From Planctomycetota bacterium (GTDB taxonomy: Bacteria; Planctomycetota; PUPC01; JACPCR01): a stretch of DNA of 54,281 nt. The notes beneath the pieces are model-generated. The model did not search any database. It was not told the DNA's origin and was given only the letters and a program-made list of their open reading frames with translations. The stretch lies in assembly GCA_016179685.1 (NCBI GenBank), contig JACPCR010000086.1, positions 1 through 54,281 of the forward strand, written 5' to 3'. Below are positions 32,564 to 44,066 of this stretch, piece by piece. Made by a program: the position numbers and the translations under genes. Numbering within the stretch: the stretch's first letter is position 1; every line of letters starts with the position of its first letter.

Positions 32564-35500
32564 AGAAGGACGGCGCACTCGAACGAAGGTCGGGACCCCC
32601 GCAGCCGGGGCAGAGGCCCTGGAGCGCGGCCGCGCGGCCGCACCGATGCGCCCGAAGCCTCCTCCGGAGCGCCCTCTGGCTCGGGCTCGTGCTGGCTGGG
32701 ACCGGCGGGAAGGCGGCCGAGGACTCCTTCCCCGGGCGCTGGACGGACTATCCAGACAGCCGCTTCACCGTCAATCATGAGGTGGTGACGCCGCACATCC
32801 CGTGGGCGCGGCCGTATGCGGGTCGAAAGCTCAGGGTCCTCTTCATCGTCCCCTCGGGCGGGTCCCGCGACGTGGTGGAAGTAGCCCAAAGACTGACTAT
32901 CCAGGACACCGCCTTCCTCACCGCGGATTACAACGCCTTTTATCACGGGGGCCCGTTCGCCCGAGCGGACGCGGCCCGTGATGACTGCTGGCAGGAACTC
33001 CTCCAGGCCTCTTACGACGTCTTCGTGCTCGGAAGCGTCAACTGGGACAGCGGACTCTATCCCGAACGCCTCTACACCGTGCTCGAACGCGTCAAGAAAG
33101 GCGCGGGACTCGTCGCCACGGACGCGACTCGGGGACCGCACCGCGTCCTGCAACAGGTGCTGGATGCGGGAACACCCTCGGACGCCGAAGGTCTCTTCCG
33201 CCATGGCGTGCCCTATTCCCTCCTCCCGGTCTTCCGGCTTCTGAAAGGGTCCGACGCGCAGATCGCCGACCAGGTCGCTCGCGCCGTCACCTGGGGAAAG
33301 GGGCGCGTCGTCCACCTCGCCTATCCCAACGCTGGCGTCTGGTCCCGTTACAGCAAGAACAGCCTGGTCCCCAGCATGACCGTCGGCGACGGATGGCTGC
33401 AGCGCCCTGAACCCTGGACGCAGCACGAGTACGAATACACCTATTCGCTCGTCCTGCGCGCCGTCCTCTGGGCTGGCAGGGCTGAGCCGGAGGTGCAGGT
33501 CATTGCGCCGGACTCCATCGAAGGGGACAGGGTAAAGCTCGCCGGAACGGAGGTTCTTATCCGTTTCAGCAAGACCACGGCCCGAGTCGTCAGCGCGTCC
33601 CTCGAGGCCCGGCTGCGCTCCCGCTGGGGCGAAACGTGGTGGTCGCACACGGTTCGGGTCCGCTGCTCCGAGGCATCATCGCATTCCATCACGCTGAGGT
33701 TGCCGGCGTGGCTGCGCGCGGGCAGCCATTTTCTCGATCTGGTCCTGCGGGACGACTCGGGAGCGACCGTCGCCTGGGGCACCTGCCCCGTGCGGCTCTC
33801 GGGTGACGCTCGTGTCCTCCGGGTCGTCACGGACCAGACCTGCGTTACCCGGCCGGAGCCCCTTCAGGGCGAGGTCGCGTTCCGCCGGGGCGGCTTGCAG
33901 GAGCTTCACCTCAAGCTGCGGTTGAAGGACTCTGATGAACGAGTCGTGTGGCAGCAGGACCAGGCTTTGCAGGCCGATCCGGGCGAGAAGTTGAGGTTCA
34001 GCATCCCCACCCGTGACGTTCTCCGGATCGTCCATCGGGTGCAGGCCTTTCTGGATCAAGCGGGCAACCGGATCGACGAGGTCGAGACGGAGGTCGCCGT
34101 GTCGGACCCGCGGCCTCTTGAAGAGTACCAGGTCGGGGTCTTCGGCGGGGCGGGGGGTCCCGACCTGCCCTCGCTTTGGGCGCTGCGCGTTCTCGCCGAG
34201 TCGGGTGTGGATTGGGACTTGACCTCGTACAAGTTTGGGGGGACGCTTCAAAGCGCCCGGGCGGGCCTGCGGACCCTGAACTACTATGCGCACCATCACG
34301 GCGTCGCCCGCGGCAACATCCTGGTCAAGGGCGATCTTCCGGGCTGGTGGAAATCGGACGAGCGGGCCGCGGCGGCGATGGCGGAAGAGGTCCGAAAAGA
34401 AATTGATCGCGCCCGGGAAGGAGGGACCACCGTGCACCACCTCGGCGACGAGTGCTGCATCGTCGCCGGCGATGCCCCGGTCCAGGACGTCTGCAACTGC
34501 GACGCCTGCCAGGCGGATTTCCGGCAGTTTCTCCAGCATCGCTTCGGCGAGGTGTCCCCCATGAATCGAGCCCTCGGCTCGAACTTCGCCTCCTTCGAGG
34601 AGGTCTCCATACCCCTGCTCCGCCAGTGCAAGGACGATTCCGATTTTGCCCTCTGGATGGAACAGAGGCGGCGCATGGACCTGAATTTCGCCGGGCAATA
34701 CCGGCGCAAGGCCCAGAGCCTGCGGCTTCTGGACCCCCGCTCGCAGACCAGTACCAGCGTGTTCAAGGAGAATCCGGTCTTTGGGGGCTACGATTTCGCC
34801 CTCCTCGGTCAGGTCATCGACCATCCCATGCCGCAGCGCTATGAGCCGCTGCAGCGGCGGCTCTTCCGGGACTTCCTGCCGCCGGACCGCAGGCCATGGA
34901 CCGTGACCGGCGTTTATGCGCTTTCCCGGACGGTGTATGCCCCCGAGCATCACCGGGCCGCCCCATGGCTGATCTTGGCCGAAGGGTCCCACGCGCTGTG
35001 GTTCAGCGGCGCTGCTTTCCTCTATACGAATGATTCCGAAAAAGGGTGGCTGGGAGACCTGACACCCACCCAGTCGGCCCGAATCGCTTTCGAAGAATAC
35101 GGCAAGATACGATCCGGCATCGGGCGACTCCTCTATCCGCTCCGTTCCCCGGCCCAGGTGGCCATCCTCTACAGCCGTGACAGTGAATACCAGCAGGCGG
35201 CGACGCTTGGCGAAGACGCTCGTGTATTGCAGGTTCAAATGAGACAGTGGACCTATCTCCTCGAAGAGGTCGGCCTGCCTTACCGATTTCTCTCTTCCTC
35301 GCAGCTCGCCCGCGGGGACGCGAAGGACGCCCGGTGTCTCATCCTCCCTTTCACCCAGTGCCTGAGCGCGGAAGAAGCCGCCGCCATTCAGTCCTTCGTC
35401 CAGGAAGGCGGACTGCTCATCAGCGACGTGCAGCCCGGCGTCTTTGATGGAAGCGGCCGTGCCGCCTCCCCGGGCCAGCTTGCCGCGGTGCTCGGAGTCA

Positions 35501-36399
35501 AGCTGGCCTCCGCCAGGCCGCTTTCCCTCGCCTCTCGGCTCTGCCGTTTCCCCGGCGGCCAGCAGGCCTCCGTCACCGCCAACCTCTCCCCTGTGGAGGT
35601 CGCCGGCGCCCAGGCGCACGCGAGCGTTCAAGAGAACCTCCCCGCCTGGTTCACCTGCTCCTTCGGCCGCGGCCAGTCGCTGTGCCTCAATTTCCTTTTC
35701 GACCGATACCGGCATCGGACCGTCAACCGTGACGATCCCCAGGGTCGTCCGGACCGGATGCCGGAGGCGGAGGAACTGGAAATCCTTCGCGCCCGCCTGC
35801 GGAGCGCCTGGTCACCCCTCATCCAGGAACTGCCGTTCCAGTGCATCGGACCCGATGGCAGCCTTCTCCGGAATGCGGTTTTGCGCCTCGAACAGGATGG
35901 GGATGCCCGGTACGTCCTGCTCGTGCGCGACTGGAGCGACGACTCGGGCGCAACCCCAACCCGGGTGACGTACCGAGTCTCCGAACGCCTCCATGTCTAC
36001 GAAAGCCTTTCGGATCGGTATCTGGGCCAGAAGCATTCCTGGACCGACACGCTCCAGGAATTCGATATCCGTTTCTTCTCCCTGCTGCCGTACCGGGTCA
36101 AGGACGTTCGCCTGGAGGGGCCCAGGTCCGTTCGCCGAGGAGAGGTTTGGACCTGTACTGTGACGATCGAGCGAAAGCCCTCTTCTTCCTCCGGCGCACG
36201 CCACGTGGCGCACGTCAGCGTTCAGGATGCCGCTGGACGAGAACGCCGGGCCTATGCTTCCAATGTTGATCTGCCTGCAGGGCTCGGGGAATTTCGCCTC
36301 CCCGTGGCCCACAATGATCCTCCCGGACTCTGGCGCGTGCAGGCGCGCGATGCCGCCACCCGCCGGACGGGTTCCTGCGTCTTTACGGTCAGCGAGTAA
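32560..36399 (+). CDS. GH42-like beta-galactosidase-type protein, exported
   Basis: 1,279 residues from ATG 32560, which overlaps the previous stop by four bases. A signal-like segment (LRSALWLGLVLAGTGGKAA) follows a basic lead. An N-terminal Rossmann-like domain (~50-280) begins LRVLFIVPSGGSRDVVEVAQRL. Central beta-modules follow, then a (beta/alpha)8-like region (~520-880) with HHLGDECCIVAG, CNCDACQADFRQFLQHRFG and a PWLILAEGSHALWFSGAAF strand. A beta-galactosidase trimerisation-type domain (~900-1080) has DARCLILPFTQCLSAEEAAAIQSFVQEGGLLISD. The plan matches GH42-like proteins. E in GDEC is a candidate acid/base, but the nucleophile is not clear, so activity is unproven. Likely acts on extracellular glycans with its neighbours. 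Confidence 0.72.
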   Translation: MKKDGALERRSGPPQPGQRPWSAAARPHRCARSLLRSALWLGLVLAGTGGKAAEDSFPGRWTDYPDSRFTVNHEVVTPHIPWARPYAGRKLRVLFIVPSGGSRDVVEVAQRLTIQDTAFLTADYNAFYHGGPFARADAARDDCWQELLQASYDVFVLGSVNWDSGLYPERLYTVLERVKKGAGLVATDATRGPHRVLQQVLDAGTPSDAEGLFRHGVPYSLLPVFRLLKGSDAQIADQVARAVTWGKGRVVHLAYPNAGVWSRYSKNSLVPSMTVGDGWLQRPEPWTQHEYEYTYSLVLRAVLWAGRAEPEVQVIAPDSIEGDRVKLAGTEVLIRFSKTTARVVSASLEARLRSRWGETWWSHTVRVRCSEASSHSITLRLPAWLRAGSHFLDLVLRDDSGATVAWGTCPVRLSGDARVLRVVTDQTCVTRPEPLQGEVAFRRGGLQELHLKLRLKDSDERVVWQQDQALQADPGEKLRFSIPTRDVLRIVHRVQAFLDQAGNRIDEVETEVAVSDPRPLEEYQVGVFGGAGGPDLPSLWALRVLAESGVDWDLTSYKFGGTLQSARAGLRTLNYYAHHHGVARGNILVKGDLPGWWKSDERAAAAMAEEVRKEIDRAREGGTTVHHLGDECCIVAGDAPVQDVCNCDACQADFRQFLQHRFGEVSPMNRALGSNFASFEEVSIPLLRQCKDDSDFALWMEQRRRMDLNFAGQYRRKAQSLRLLDPRSQTSTSVFKENPVFGGYDFALLGQVIDHPMPQRYEPLQRRLFRDFLPPDRRPWTVTGVYALSRTVYAPEHHRAAPWLILAEGSHALWFSGAAFLYTNDSEKGWLGDLTPTQSARIAFEEYGKIRSGIGRLLYPLRSPAQVAILYSRDSEYQQAATLGEDARVLQVQMRQWTYLLEEVGLPYRFLSSSQLARGDAKDARCLILPFTQCLSAEEAAAIQSFVQEGGLLISDVQPGVFDGSGRAASPGQLAAVLGVKLASARPLSLASRLCRFPGGQQASVTANLSPVEVAGAQAHASVQENLPAWFTCSFGRGQSLCLNFLFDRYRHRTVNRDDPQGRPDRMPEAEELEILRARLRSAWSPLIQELPFQCIGPDGSLLRNAVLRLEQDGDARYVLLVRDWSDDSGATPTRVTYRVSERLHVYESLSDRYLGQKHSWTDTLQEFDIRFFSLLPYRVKDVRLEGPRSVRRGEVWTCTVTIERKPSSSSGARHVAHVSVQDAAGRERRAYASNVDLPAGLGEFRLPVAHNDPPGLWRVQARDAATRRTGSCVFTVSE

Positions 36400-36507
36400 G
36401 GCGGGCTGGCTTTCGAGCACGAGGGCGACGGCGGGGGCGAGCACGAGAAAAGACCCGCCGGTCTGAGGCCGCCAGTTGGCGGTTTCGCTGTCGGGCTGGA
36501 GCTTATC

Positions 36508-37680
36508 ATGGTCGAACTGCACGCTCGAGCGATGTCGGTGGTCTGGCTGGCCGTCGGCCTGGCGTCCGCGGAATCGCCGTCAGGCCTTCAGGTGGGGGAC
36601 TACACCCTGAAGACCCGGCAATCCGGGCGAAGGGAGTACTTCGAATGCCAGCCTCTCCTCTCGAACCGCGACACCTTCTTCCGCCTGTGGGTCCGGACGT
36701 TCGGCGCGGAGGAGAGCCGCGACCCCGGGGTCGGGCTGGGCGTCCATGGAGCGTCGGGGGCCAATTTTTCCCTCATCGATTCGATTTCGCTCGTATCCGA
36801 TGGCATCGAGGCGCGTGACGCCAAGCTGCACCTGTGCGGTCTCCGGGCCCGTGAGAACGTGGCGGTGCTCCTCTGCTGGGAAAAAGACGATGGCCGCATC
36901 TGGTTCTCCGCCTCGCTCGGCGCAGCCGCGCTCCACCTGGACTGCTCGGCCGCCGCCACGGGACGGGCCCGGCCCCTCCAGCGCGTCCAATTCAAGATTT
37001 ATCCCGGCGTCCTCGAGGTCTCCGATGGAAAACGAGTGAGGACCTCGAATCAGGTCCACCTGCCGGGAAATTCGTTCACGCTCGATGCCCAATGCCATTG
37101 GCTTTTTCTGGAGGACGCCGTGCATGACGTGGCGGTCGATCCCGAGGGACAGGGGCCGTGCGCCGTCTCCTGGAGTCCGGATTCCGTAGAGATGGCGACG
37201 GGCACGGTATCCCATTACGGGACCGGGCTGACCTTGCGACCCCGGCACGGCGATCGGCCGGTCCACTTCCGTGTTTGGCTGTTTCCCGGCCGGGCGAACC
37301 GGCTGGCCTACGAAGATTTTATTCGCCGCCAATCGGAGCTTCCGCTCGTTCCTAAGGCTCCTTCTCTCGGGGTGTCCGGCAGAATGGGATCGTTGCAGGC
37401 CCGGCTCAAGGAGATAGACGGAGCGGTGGTTGCGATGAAGCCGCGGCCCCAGGCTCTTTGGGATAAGGCCCAGGAATGGAAGAAACGCCTCACCCCCTGG
37501 GAATCCGCACGGGGTTCTTGGCCCGCGGCCGACGTGTTGGCGCTCGAATCGCCACCCGGACTCGATTTTTTCGAGCAGGTGGCGACTCTCGATGCGATGG
37601 AAGGGGACCTCGAAACCTTCTTGTGGGAAGTTCGCTACGCCACGCTCATCGGCCTCCCATCGGCTTGGCCTCCGGAGTGA
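36508..37680 (+). CDS. exported protein of unknown function
   Basis: 390 residues from ATG 36508, which has GGAG seven bases upstream. The N-terminus is a short signal peptide (MSVVWLAVGLASA, cleavage before ESPSG). Residues ~25-270 are beta-rich, with repeated FRLWVRTF / FKIYPGVLEV / HFRVWLFPG strands that suggest a beta-sandwich. The C-terminal ~110 residues are helical (LQARLKEIDGAVVAM, ALWDKAQEWKKRL). I do not recognise the family. It follows the GH42-like gene by 108 bp on the same strand and is probably part of the same transcription unit, which favours a role in glycan binding or processing. Confidence 0.7.
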   Translation: MVELHARAMSVVWLAVGLASAESPSGLQVGDYTLKTRQSGRREYFECQPLLSNRDTFFRLWVRTFGAEESRDPGVGLGVHGASGANFSLIDSISLVSDGIEARDAKLHLCGLRARENVAVLLCWEKDDGRIWFSASLGAAALHLDCSAAATGRARPLQRVQFKIYPGVLEVSDGKRVRTSNQVHLPGNSFTLDAQCHWLFLEDAVHDVAVDPEGQGPCAVSWSPDSVEMATGTVSHYGTGLTLRPRHGDRPVHFRVWLFPGRANRLAYEDFIRRQSELPLVPKAPSLGVSGRMGSLQARLKEIDGAVVAMKPRPQALWDKAQEWKKRLTPWESARGSWPAADVLALESPPGLDFFEQVATLDAMEGDLETFLWEVRYATLIGLPSAWPPE

Positions 37681-37835
37681 GTCCGCGGCCACGAGCCTTT
37701 CGCGGGACGCTCCTTTCGGCTGGCGTGGTGTTGACTTGCCGGGTGCCTTTGGATACCCTTGCAGTGCGGATGATGAAGGCGTTCGTTCGCCGGGAACGGT
37801 TATCGATTCCTTCTTGGAAGAGAGGAGGCCGGATC

Positions 37836-38234
37836 GTGCAAACGACGATCACCGGACGGCATCTTCGGATTCCCGATGAGACTCGGGAGTTCATCGAGGA
37901 GCGCTTGGAGCGTTTCCTGCGATATTTCAACCGCATCAGCAGCGTGCAGGTCACCGTTTCGCCCCAGCAGGACGAGGTTAACGTGGAATTGGTGGTCCAT
38001 GTTATCCGTGGGGTAACCCTGGTGGCGGCTGAGCGGGCTGCTGACGCCCACGCGGCCTTGGACCTGGCCGCGGAGAAGATCGAGCGAAAGCTGATCCAGC
38101 TCAAGGAGAAGATTCAGGAGCACAGGGCCAAGAAGGTTCAATCGGGGTCTGGCAAGGAGGCAGAAGCCGAGAAAGAGGCAATCGAGGACTATCTTGAGGA
38201 TGCTATGGAGGATCTCCGGGAGGAACTGACTTAA
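37836..38234 (+). CDS. hpf: ribosome hibernation promoting factor (short/unusual form)
   Basis: 132 residues from GTG 37836, with AGAGGAGG ten bases upstream. Residues 1-97 form the S30AE fold: TTITGRHLRIPDETREFIEERLERFLRYF, VQVTVSPQQDEVNVELVVHV and ADAHAALDLAAEKIERKLIQLKEKIQEHR. It binds the 30S decoding centre, blocks translation and stabilises idle ribosomes in stationary phase. The C-terminal dimerisation domain of long HPF is missing; an acidic helical tail takes its place, so this is closer to the short HPF/YfiA type. It is followed by ptsN and HPr, the order seen near rpoN in many bacteria. Confidence 0.92.
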   Translation: MQTTITGRHLRIPDETREFIEERLERFLRYFNRISSVQVTVSPQQDEVNVELVVHVIRGVTLVAAERAADAHAALDLAAEKIERKLIQLKEKIQEHRAKKVQSGSGKEAEAEKEAIEDYLEDAMEDLREELT

Positions 38235-38278
38235 CGCGCCGCCCGGGTCGGCACAACAAGACGGGGGAATCCCGCTTT

Positions 38279-38328
38279 CTAGTGGGCGGGTTCGCAAGTG
38301 CGGGTGCACTTGCGAACCCGCCCACTAG
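38279..38328. repeat. perfect 23-bp inverted repeat with 4-nt loop
   Basis: Arms 38279-38301 and 38306-38328 are exact complements around GGGT. The core AAGTGC-GGGT-GCACTT is shared with other hairpins in the window; the outer arms (CTAGTGGGCGGGTTCGC) are unique to this locus. It lies between hpf and ptsN, 45 bp after the hpf stop. No T-tract follows. Confidence 0.9.
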
Positions 38329-38436
38329 ATATTCCCGTCCGATGCCTACCGGCTGCCCCCGTAGTGGGCGCGGCGCGTGGCACGGAGAAATGACACCCCA
38401 AGATTTATCGCTACGGGACAACGAGTGGAGATTTTC

Positions 38437-38907
38437 ATGGAACTGTCGGATTTTCTGGTTGAAACGGCGCTCGTCGAAGAAATGGCGGCCAAGGAAAAGG
38501 AGCCGGCCATCCGGGAACTGGTCCTAGCCTTGAACGAATCAGGCGCTATCAAGGCCAAAGAGGTCGAGAGCGTCGTCGATGCCCTGATGAAGCGTGAGGA
38601 GCTGGGCAGCACGGGCATCGGGAAAGGCGTGGCCGTTCCACATGCTCGGCATCCCGCGATCCGGAAGCTGGTGGGCGCCTTCGGGCATTCGAGCCAGGGC
38701 ATCGAGTTCGCTGCGCTGGACGGCGAGCCGGTTCACGCCATCTTTCTTCTCATTTCGCCATCGGCGTCTACAGGCCAGCATCTGGAAGCCCTCGCGCTCA
38801 TTTCCCGCATGCTGCGGAACAACACCTTCTGCCGGCTGCTGCGAGAAACCACGGGCCGGGACAAGTTGGTCGAGTTGTTGAGGGATGCCCATGACTTTTT
38901 GACTTGA
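38437..38907 (+). CDS. ptsN: PTS EIIA(Ntr/fructose)-type protein
   Basis: 156 residues from ATG 38437, with GTGGAG seven bases upstream. It matches the PTS EIIA type 2 domain: REELGSTGIGKGVAVPHARH with phosphorylatable His69, then EFAALDGEPVHAIFLLISPSASTGQHLEALALISRMLRN and DKLVELL. The protein takes a phosphoryl group from HPr. In PTS-Ntr it regulates K+ transport, nitrogen and stress responses rather than moving sugar. No permease (EIIB/EIIC) is nearby, so a regulatory role is favoured. HPr is encoded 215 bp downstream. Confidence 0.93.
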   Translation: MELSDFLVETALVEEMAAKEKEPAIRELVLALNESGAIKAKEVESVVDALMKREELGSTGIGKGVAVPHARHPAIRKLVGAFGHSSQGIEFAALDGEPVHAIFLLISPSASTGQHLEALALISRMLRNNTFCRLLRETTGRDKLVELLRDAHDFLT

Positions 38908-39122
38908 TGCGCCGCTCCCCCATGGGCGTCGCTTCGAAAATGGCGCACCGGGCGCCCATTTTCGCGGGCAGCCGGCGGGCATCCGTGGCCCCTGGCCCCC
39001 GTACCAATTATTTCCTTTTTGCCGGATACCCAGGCCTCTCTTCAGGCGAATCCATTCGAAAGAAGGGAACTTTTTGAAGGGAGCTTGGGGCGATTTCAAT
39101 CTCGCCAGCGCTTGAGTGCCCC

Positions 39123-39389
39123 ATGGAGTTGGAACGAAAAGTCCAACTGACCCATATCCTGGGTCTTCACGTCCGCGTCAGCGTCAAACTTGTCGAGGAA
39201 GCTCGAAAGTTCAAGTCCGATATCTTTCTCAGCACGGAAAAAGATACCGTGAACGGCAAGGACATCATGTCGGTGTTGACCCTGGGGGCCGGGCCGGGGA
39301 CACACCTGGTACTTCGAGCCGTGGGGGAGGACGCGCAGGCGGCGCTGGACCACCTCGAGGCGCTTTTCCTGGCCGATTTTCAAACGTAA
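39123..39389 (+). CDS. HPr family phosphocarrier protein with Asp at the Ser46 position
   Basis: 88 residues, full HPr length. The active-site loop reads LGLHVRVSV with His16 and Arg18 kept; the usual Pro after Arg is Val. The regulatory site NGKDIMSVLTLG aligns with the KSIMGVMSLG of Gram-positive HPr, so the Ser that HprK phosphorylates is Asp47 here. Asp at this place mimics phosphoserine or simply reflects absence of HprK control. It likely passes phosphate from Enzyme I to the EIIA encoded upstream. Ends 21 bp from the convergent gyrB stop. Confidence 0.92.
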   Translation: MELERKVQLTHILGLHVRVSVKLVEEARKFKSDIFLSTEKDTVNGKDIMSVLTLGAGPGTHLVLRAVGEDAQAALDHLEALFLADFQT

Positions 39390-39409
39390 GGCGGCACAGG
39401 GATGCGCCT

Positions 39410-42152
<2,743 letters not shown>

Positions 42153-43007
42153 TCAGCCGACTCCCGAAGCTTCCTCCTGAGCGAATTCCAGGGCTACGGT
42201 ATGGGAGATTACCCCCCTTTCCCGAGCTTTGTCGAACAGGGCCTTGACCGCCTCTCGGCCCCTGGGACCGTAACCCAAGGTGTTCTCATTGACATACATG
42301 CCGATAAATCGATCGGCCAGCGCCCGGGGCATGCCCCGGGCGAACCGAAGGGCATAATCGAGGGCCTCTTCCCTGTGCGTCAGCGCGTACACGATGCTGG
42401 AGCGGATCAGCCGGGAGACCCGGGCTATCGTCTGTTCGCCCAAGTCTCTTCGAATGACGTTGCCTCCGAGGGGAAGGGGCAGGCCGGTCTGTTCGTGCCA
42501 CCATTTTCCCAGGTCGATGTGGAGTCGGAGTCCGCTTTCAGCGAAGGTGAGCTGGCCTTCGTGAATCAGGAGGCCAGCATCCACACTCCCGTCTTGAACA
42601 GCGGGAAGAATCTGATCGAAGGACATCACCTGGATGCGGGGCCGGGGCAAGTAAAGCTGAAGCGCCAGGAAGGCGGTGGTCCCGCTGCCGGGTACGGCGA
42701 TGAGCGCCCTCGACAGGTCACCTCCGGCGTCGTTCCGGGTGACCAGGCACGGGCCATATCCGTCGCCCATGCTCGCGCCGTGGGGAAGGAGCAGGTAACG
42801 GCGAGTCAGGAAGGCATAGGTGTGAAAAGAGACGGCGGTGACCTCGCAGCGGCCTTCCAGGGCCCACTGGTTGAGGGTTTCGATATCCCGGAGGATGTGC
42901 TCGAACTGGAATTCGCCCGTGTCCAGTTTCCCGTTGGCCAGAGCATGAAACATGAACGCGTCGTCGGAATCCGGGCTATGAGCGACCCGAATGAGCTGTT
43001 GCGCCAT
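42153..43007 (-). CDS. mqnD: menaquinone biosynthesis protein MqnD-like (1,4-dihydroxy-6-naphthoate synthase)
   Basis: 284 residues with a periplasmic-binding-protein-like fold that became an enzyme. Key segments: VAHSPDSDDAFMFHALANGKLDTG (the SPDxDDxFMF start typical of MqnD), EVTAVSFHTYAFL, GSGTTAFLALQLY, QVMSFDQILPAVQDGSVDAGLLIHEGQLTF and DLGKWWHEQTGLPLPLGGNVI. In the futalosine pathway MqnD makes 1,4-dihydroxy-6-naphthoate from cyclic dehypoxanthinyl futalosine. The genome should therefore encode MqnA, MqnC and others elsewhere. The gene starts 12 bp after the FHA gene stop and is probably cotranscribed with FHA and actin genes. Confidence 0.92.
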   Translation of the reverse strand: MAQQLIRVAHSPDSDDAFMFHALANGKLDTGEFQFEHILRDIETLNQWALEGRCEVTAVSFHTYAFLTRRYLLLPHGASMGDGYGPCLVTRNDAGGDLSRALIAVPGSGTTAFLALQLYLPRPRIQVMSFDQILPAVQDGSVDAGLLIHEGQLTFAESGLRLHIDLGKWWHEQTGLPLPLGGNVIRRDLGEQTIARVSRLIRSSIVYALTHREEALDYALRFARGMPRALADRFIGMYVNENTLGYGPRGREAVKALFDKARERGVISHTVALEFAQEEASGVG

Positions 43008-43019
43008 GGAGAGATGGAA

Positions 43020-44066
43020 CTACTCTTCGATGGGGACGATGCCCCGGTCCTGAAAATAGAGCCTGGCCAGTGCAGCCCCGAAGTTCAGCTCGAAAGTCAG
43101 ATGGCCACGGGCAGAGTCCTTGGCCGCTATCGTCACGTTGCGGAAATCGGTCCGCGCCGTCGGGTTCGCCGGCGTATAGGTCATCCCCGCTCCATCCACG
43201 GCCTGGAAATCCTTCACGGCCACGCGCATCGACTGCTCCGTCCGATTCGCCACCTCCACCTCGAGAACGTAAGTCGGCGGGCGGTCCAGCAGCTTCCGGA
43301 CGCTGAGCACGCGGATGGATACGTCTTCGAGCTTCTCGATGGGCACACGTTGGTGCTCGGGCGGCTGATCGAAGGTGCTCACGAGGAGCAGCGCTGCCAA
43401 GAGGACGAGGACGGTCACGCCGCCCAACGCGGCCACGGTGAACCAGTTCCGCCGGCGCCGGACCTGCGTGCGCAACTCGCTCACGGGTTGGGGCCCCGTA
43501 GGCGCCTCGTGTGGAAGGGACGACGCCGGAGATTCCCCGCTGGGCATCCGCTCGACGATCTGCGGATTCTCGGGCGCTTTCGGCTTGAAACCCACAAGGT
43601 CCGAAAGTCCGCCGACGGGGTGGACGGCCGGCGACGAGTCCCCTTTGAAACCGAGGGACTCGGGCGGCCGAGTCTCCTCCTCCTCCTCCTCCTCACGGAC
43701 TCTGGCCGCTGCGGCCGCGTTACGGGAATCCGAGTCCATCCGCAGCCTCAGATGCGTCGCCCCGAGTTGAATCTCGTCCTTGTCCCCAAGGTCCGCCTCT
43801 TCGATCCGCTCGCCGTTGACCCGCGTTCCGTGCCGGCTGCGGTTGTCCCGGATATGGACCGTTTTCCCATCAAAATGGATTTCGCAGTGATGGCGGGACA
43901 ACGTCGAATCATCCAGGGACAGATCGTTATCGCTGCGCCGACCGATCCGGATTCTCTGGCCGGCCTTCAGTTCCAGAATCCTTCCGGCATCCTTTCCTCG
44001 AATGATGATCAGCCTGGGCATCGGGGAGAAAACGTTAGGGGCGAAGGCCCGTGCAGCGGGTATCAT
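43020..44066 (-). CDS. FHA-domain membrane protein with C-terminal beta domain
   Basis: 348 residues. ATG 44066 overlaps the upstream actin-gene stop (ATGA); ATG 44021 at MPRLIIIRG is the other option. FHA domain at ~17-110: GRRSDNDLSLDDSTLSRHHCEIHF and NRSRHGTRVNGERI, with the phosphothreonine-binding Arg, Ser and Asn present. An acidic linker with six consecutive Glu follows, then one membrane helix (~211-232, FTVAALGGVTVLVLLAALLLV). The C-terminal domain (~250-345) resembles DUF4352-type immunoglobulin-like proteins (TYVLEVEVANRTEQSMRVAVKDFQAVDG). The FHA part faces the cytoplasm, so phosphorylated protein recognition at the membrane is likely. Coupling to the actin gene suggests a shared process. 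Confidence 0.85.
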   Translation of the reverse strand: MIPAARAFAPNVFSPMPRLIIIRGKDAGRILELKAGQRIRIGRRSDNDLSLDDSTLSRHHCEIHFDGKTVHIRDNRSRHGTRVNGERIEEADLGDKDEIQLGATHLRLRMDSDSRNAAAAARVREEEEEEETRPPESLGFKGDSSPAVHPVGGLSDLVGFKPKAPENPQIVERMPSGESPASSLPHEAPTGPQPVSELRTQVRRRRNWFTVAALGGVTVLVLLAALLLVSTFDQPPEHQRVPIEKLEDVSIRVLSVRKLLDRPPTYVLEVEVANRTEQSMRVAVKDFQAVDGAGMTYTPANPTARTDFRNVTIAAKDSARGHLTFELNFGAALARLYFQDRGIVPIEE

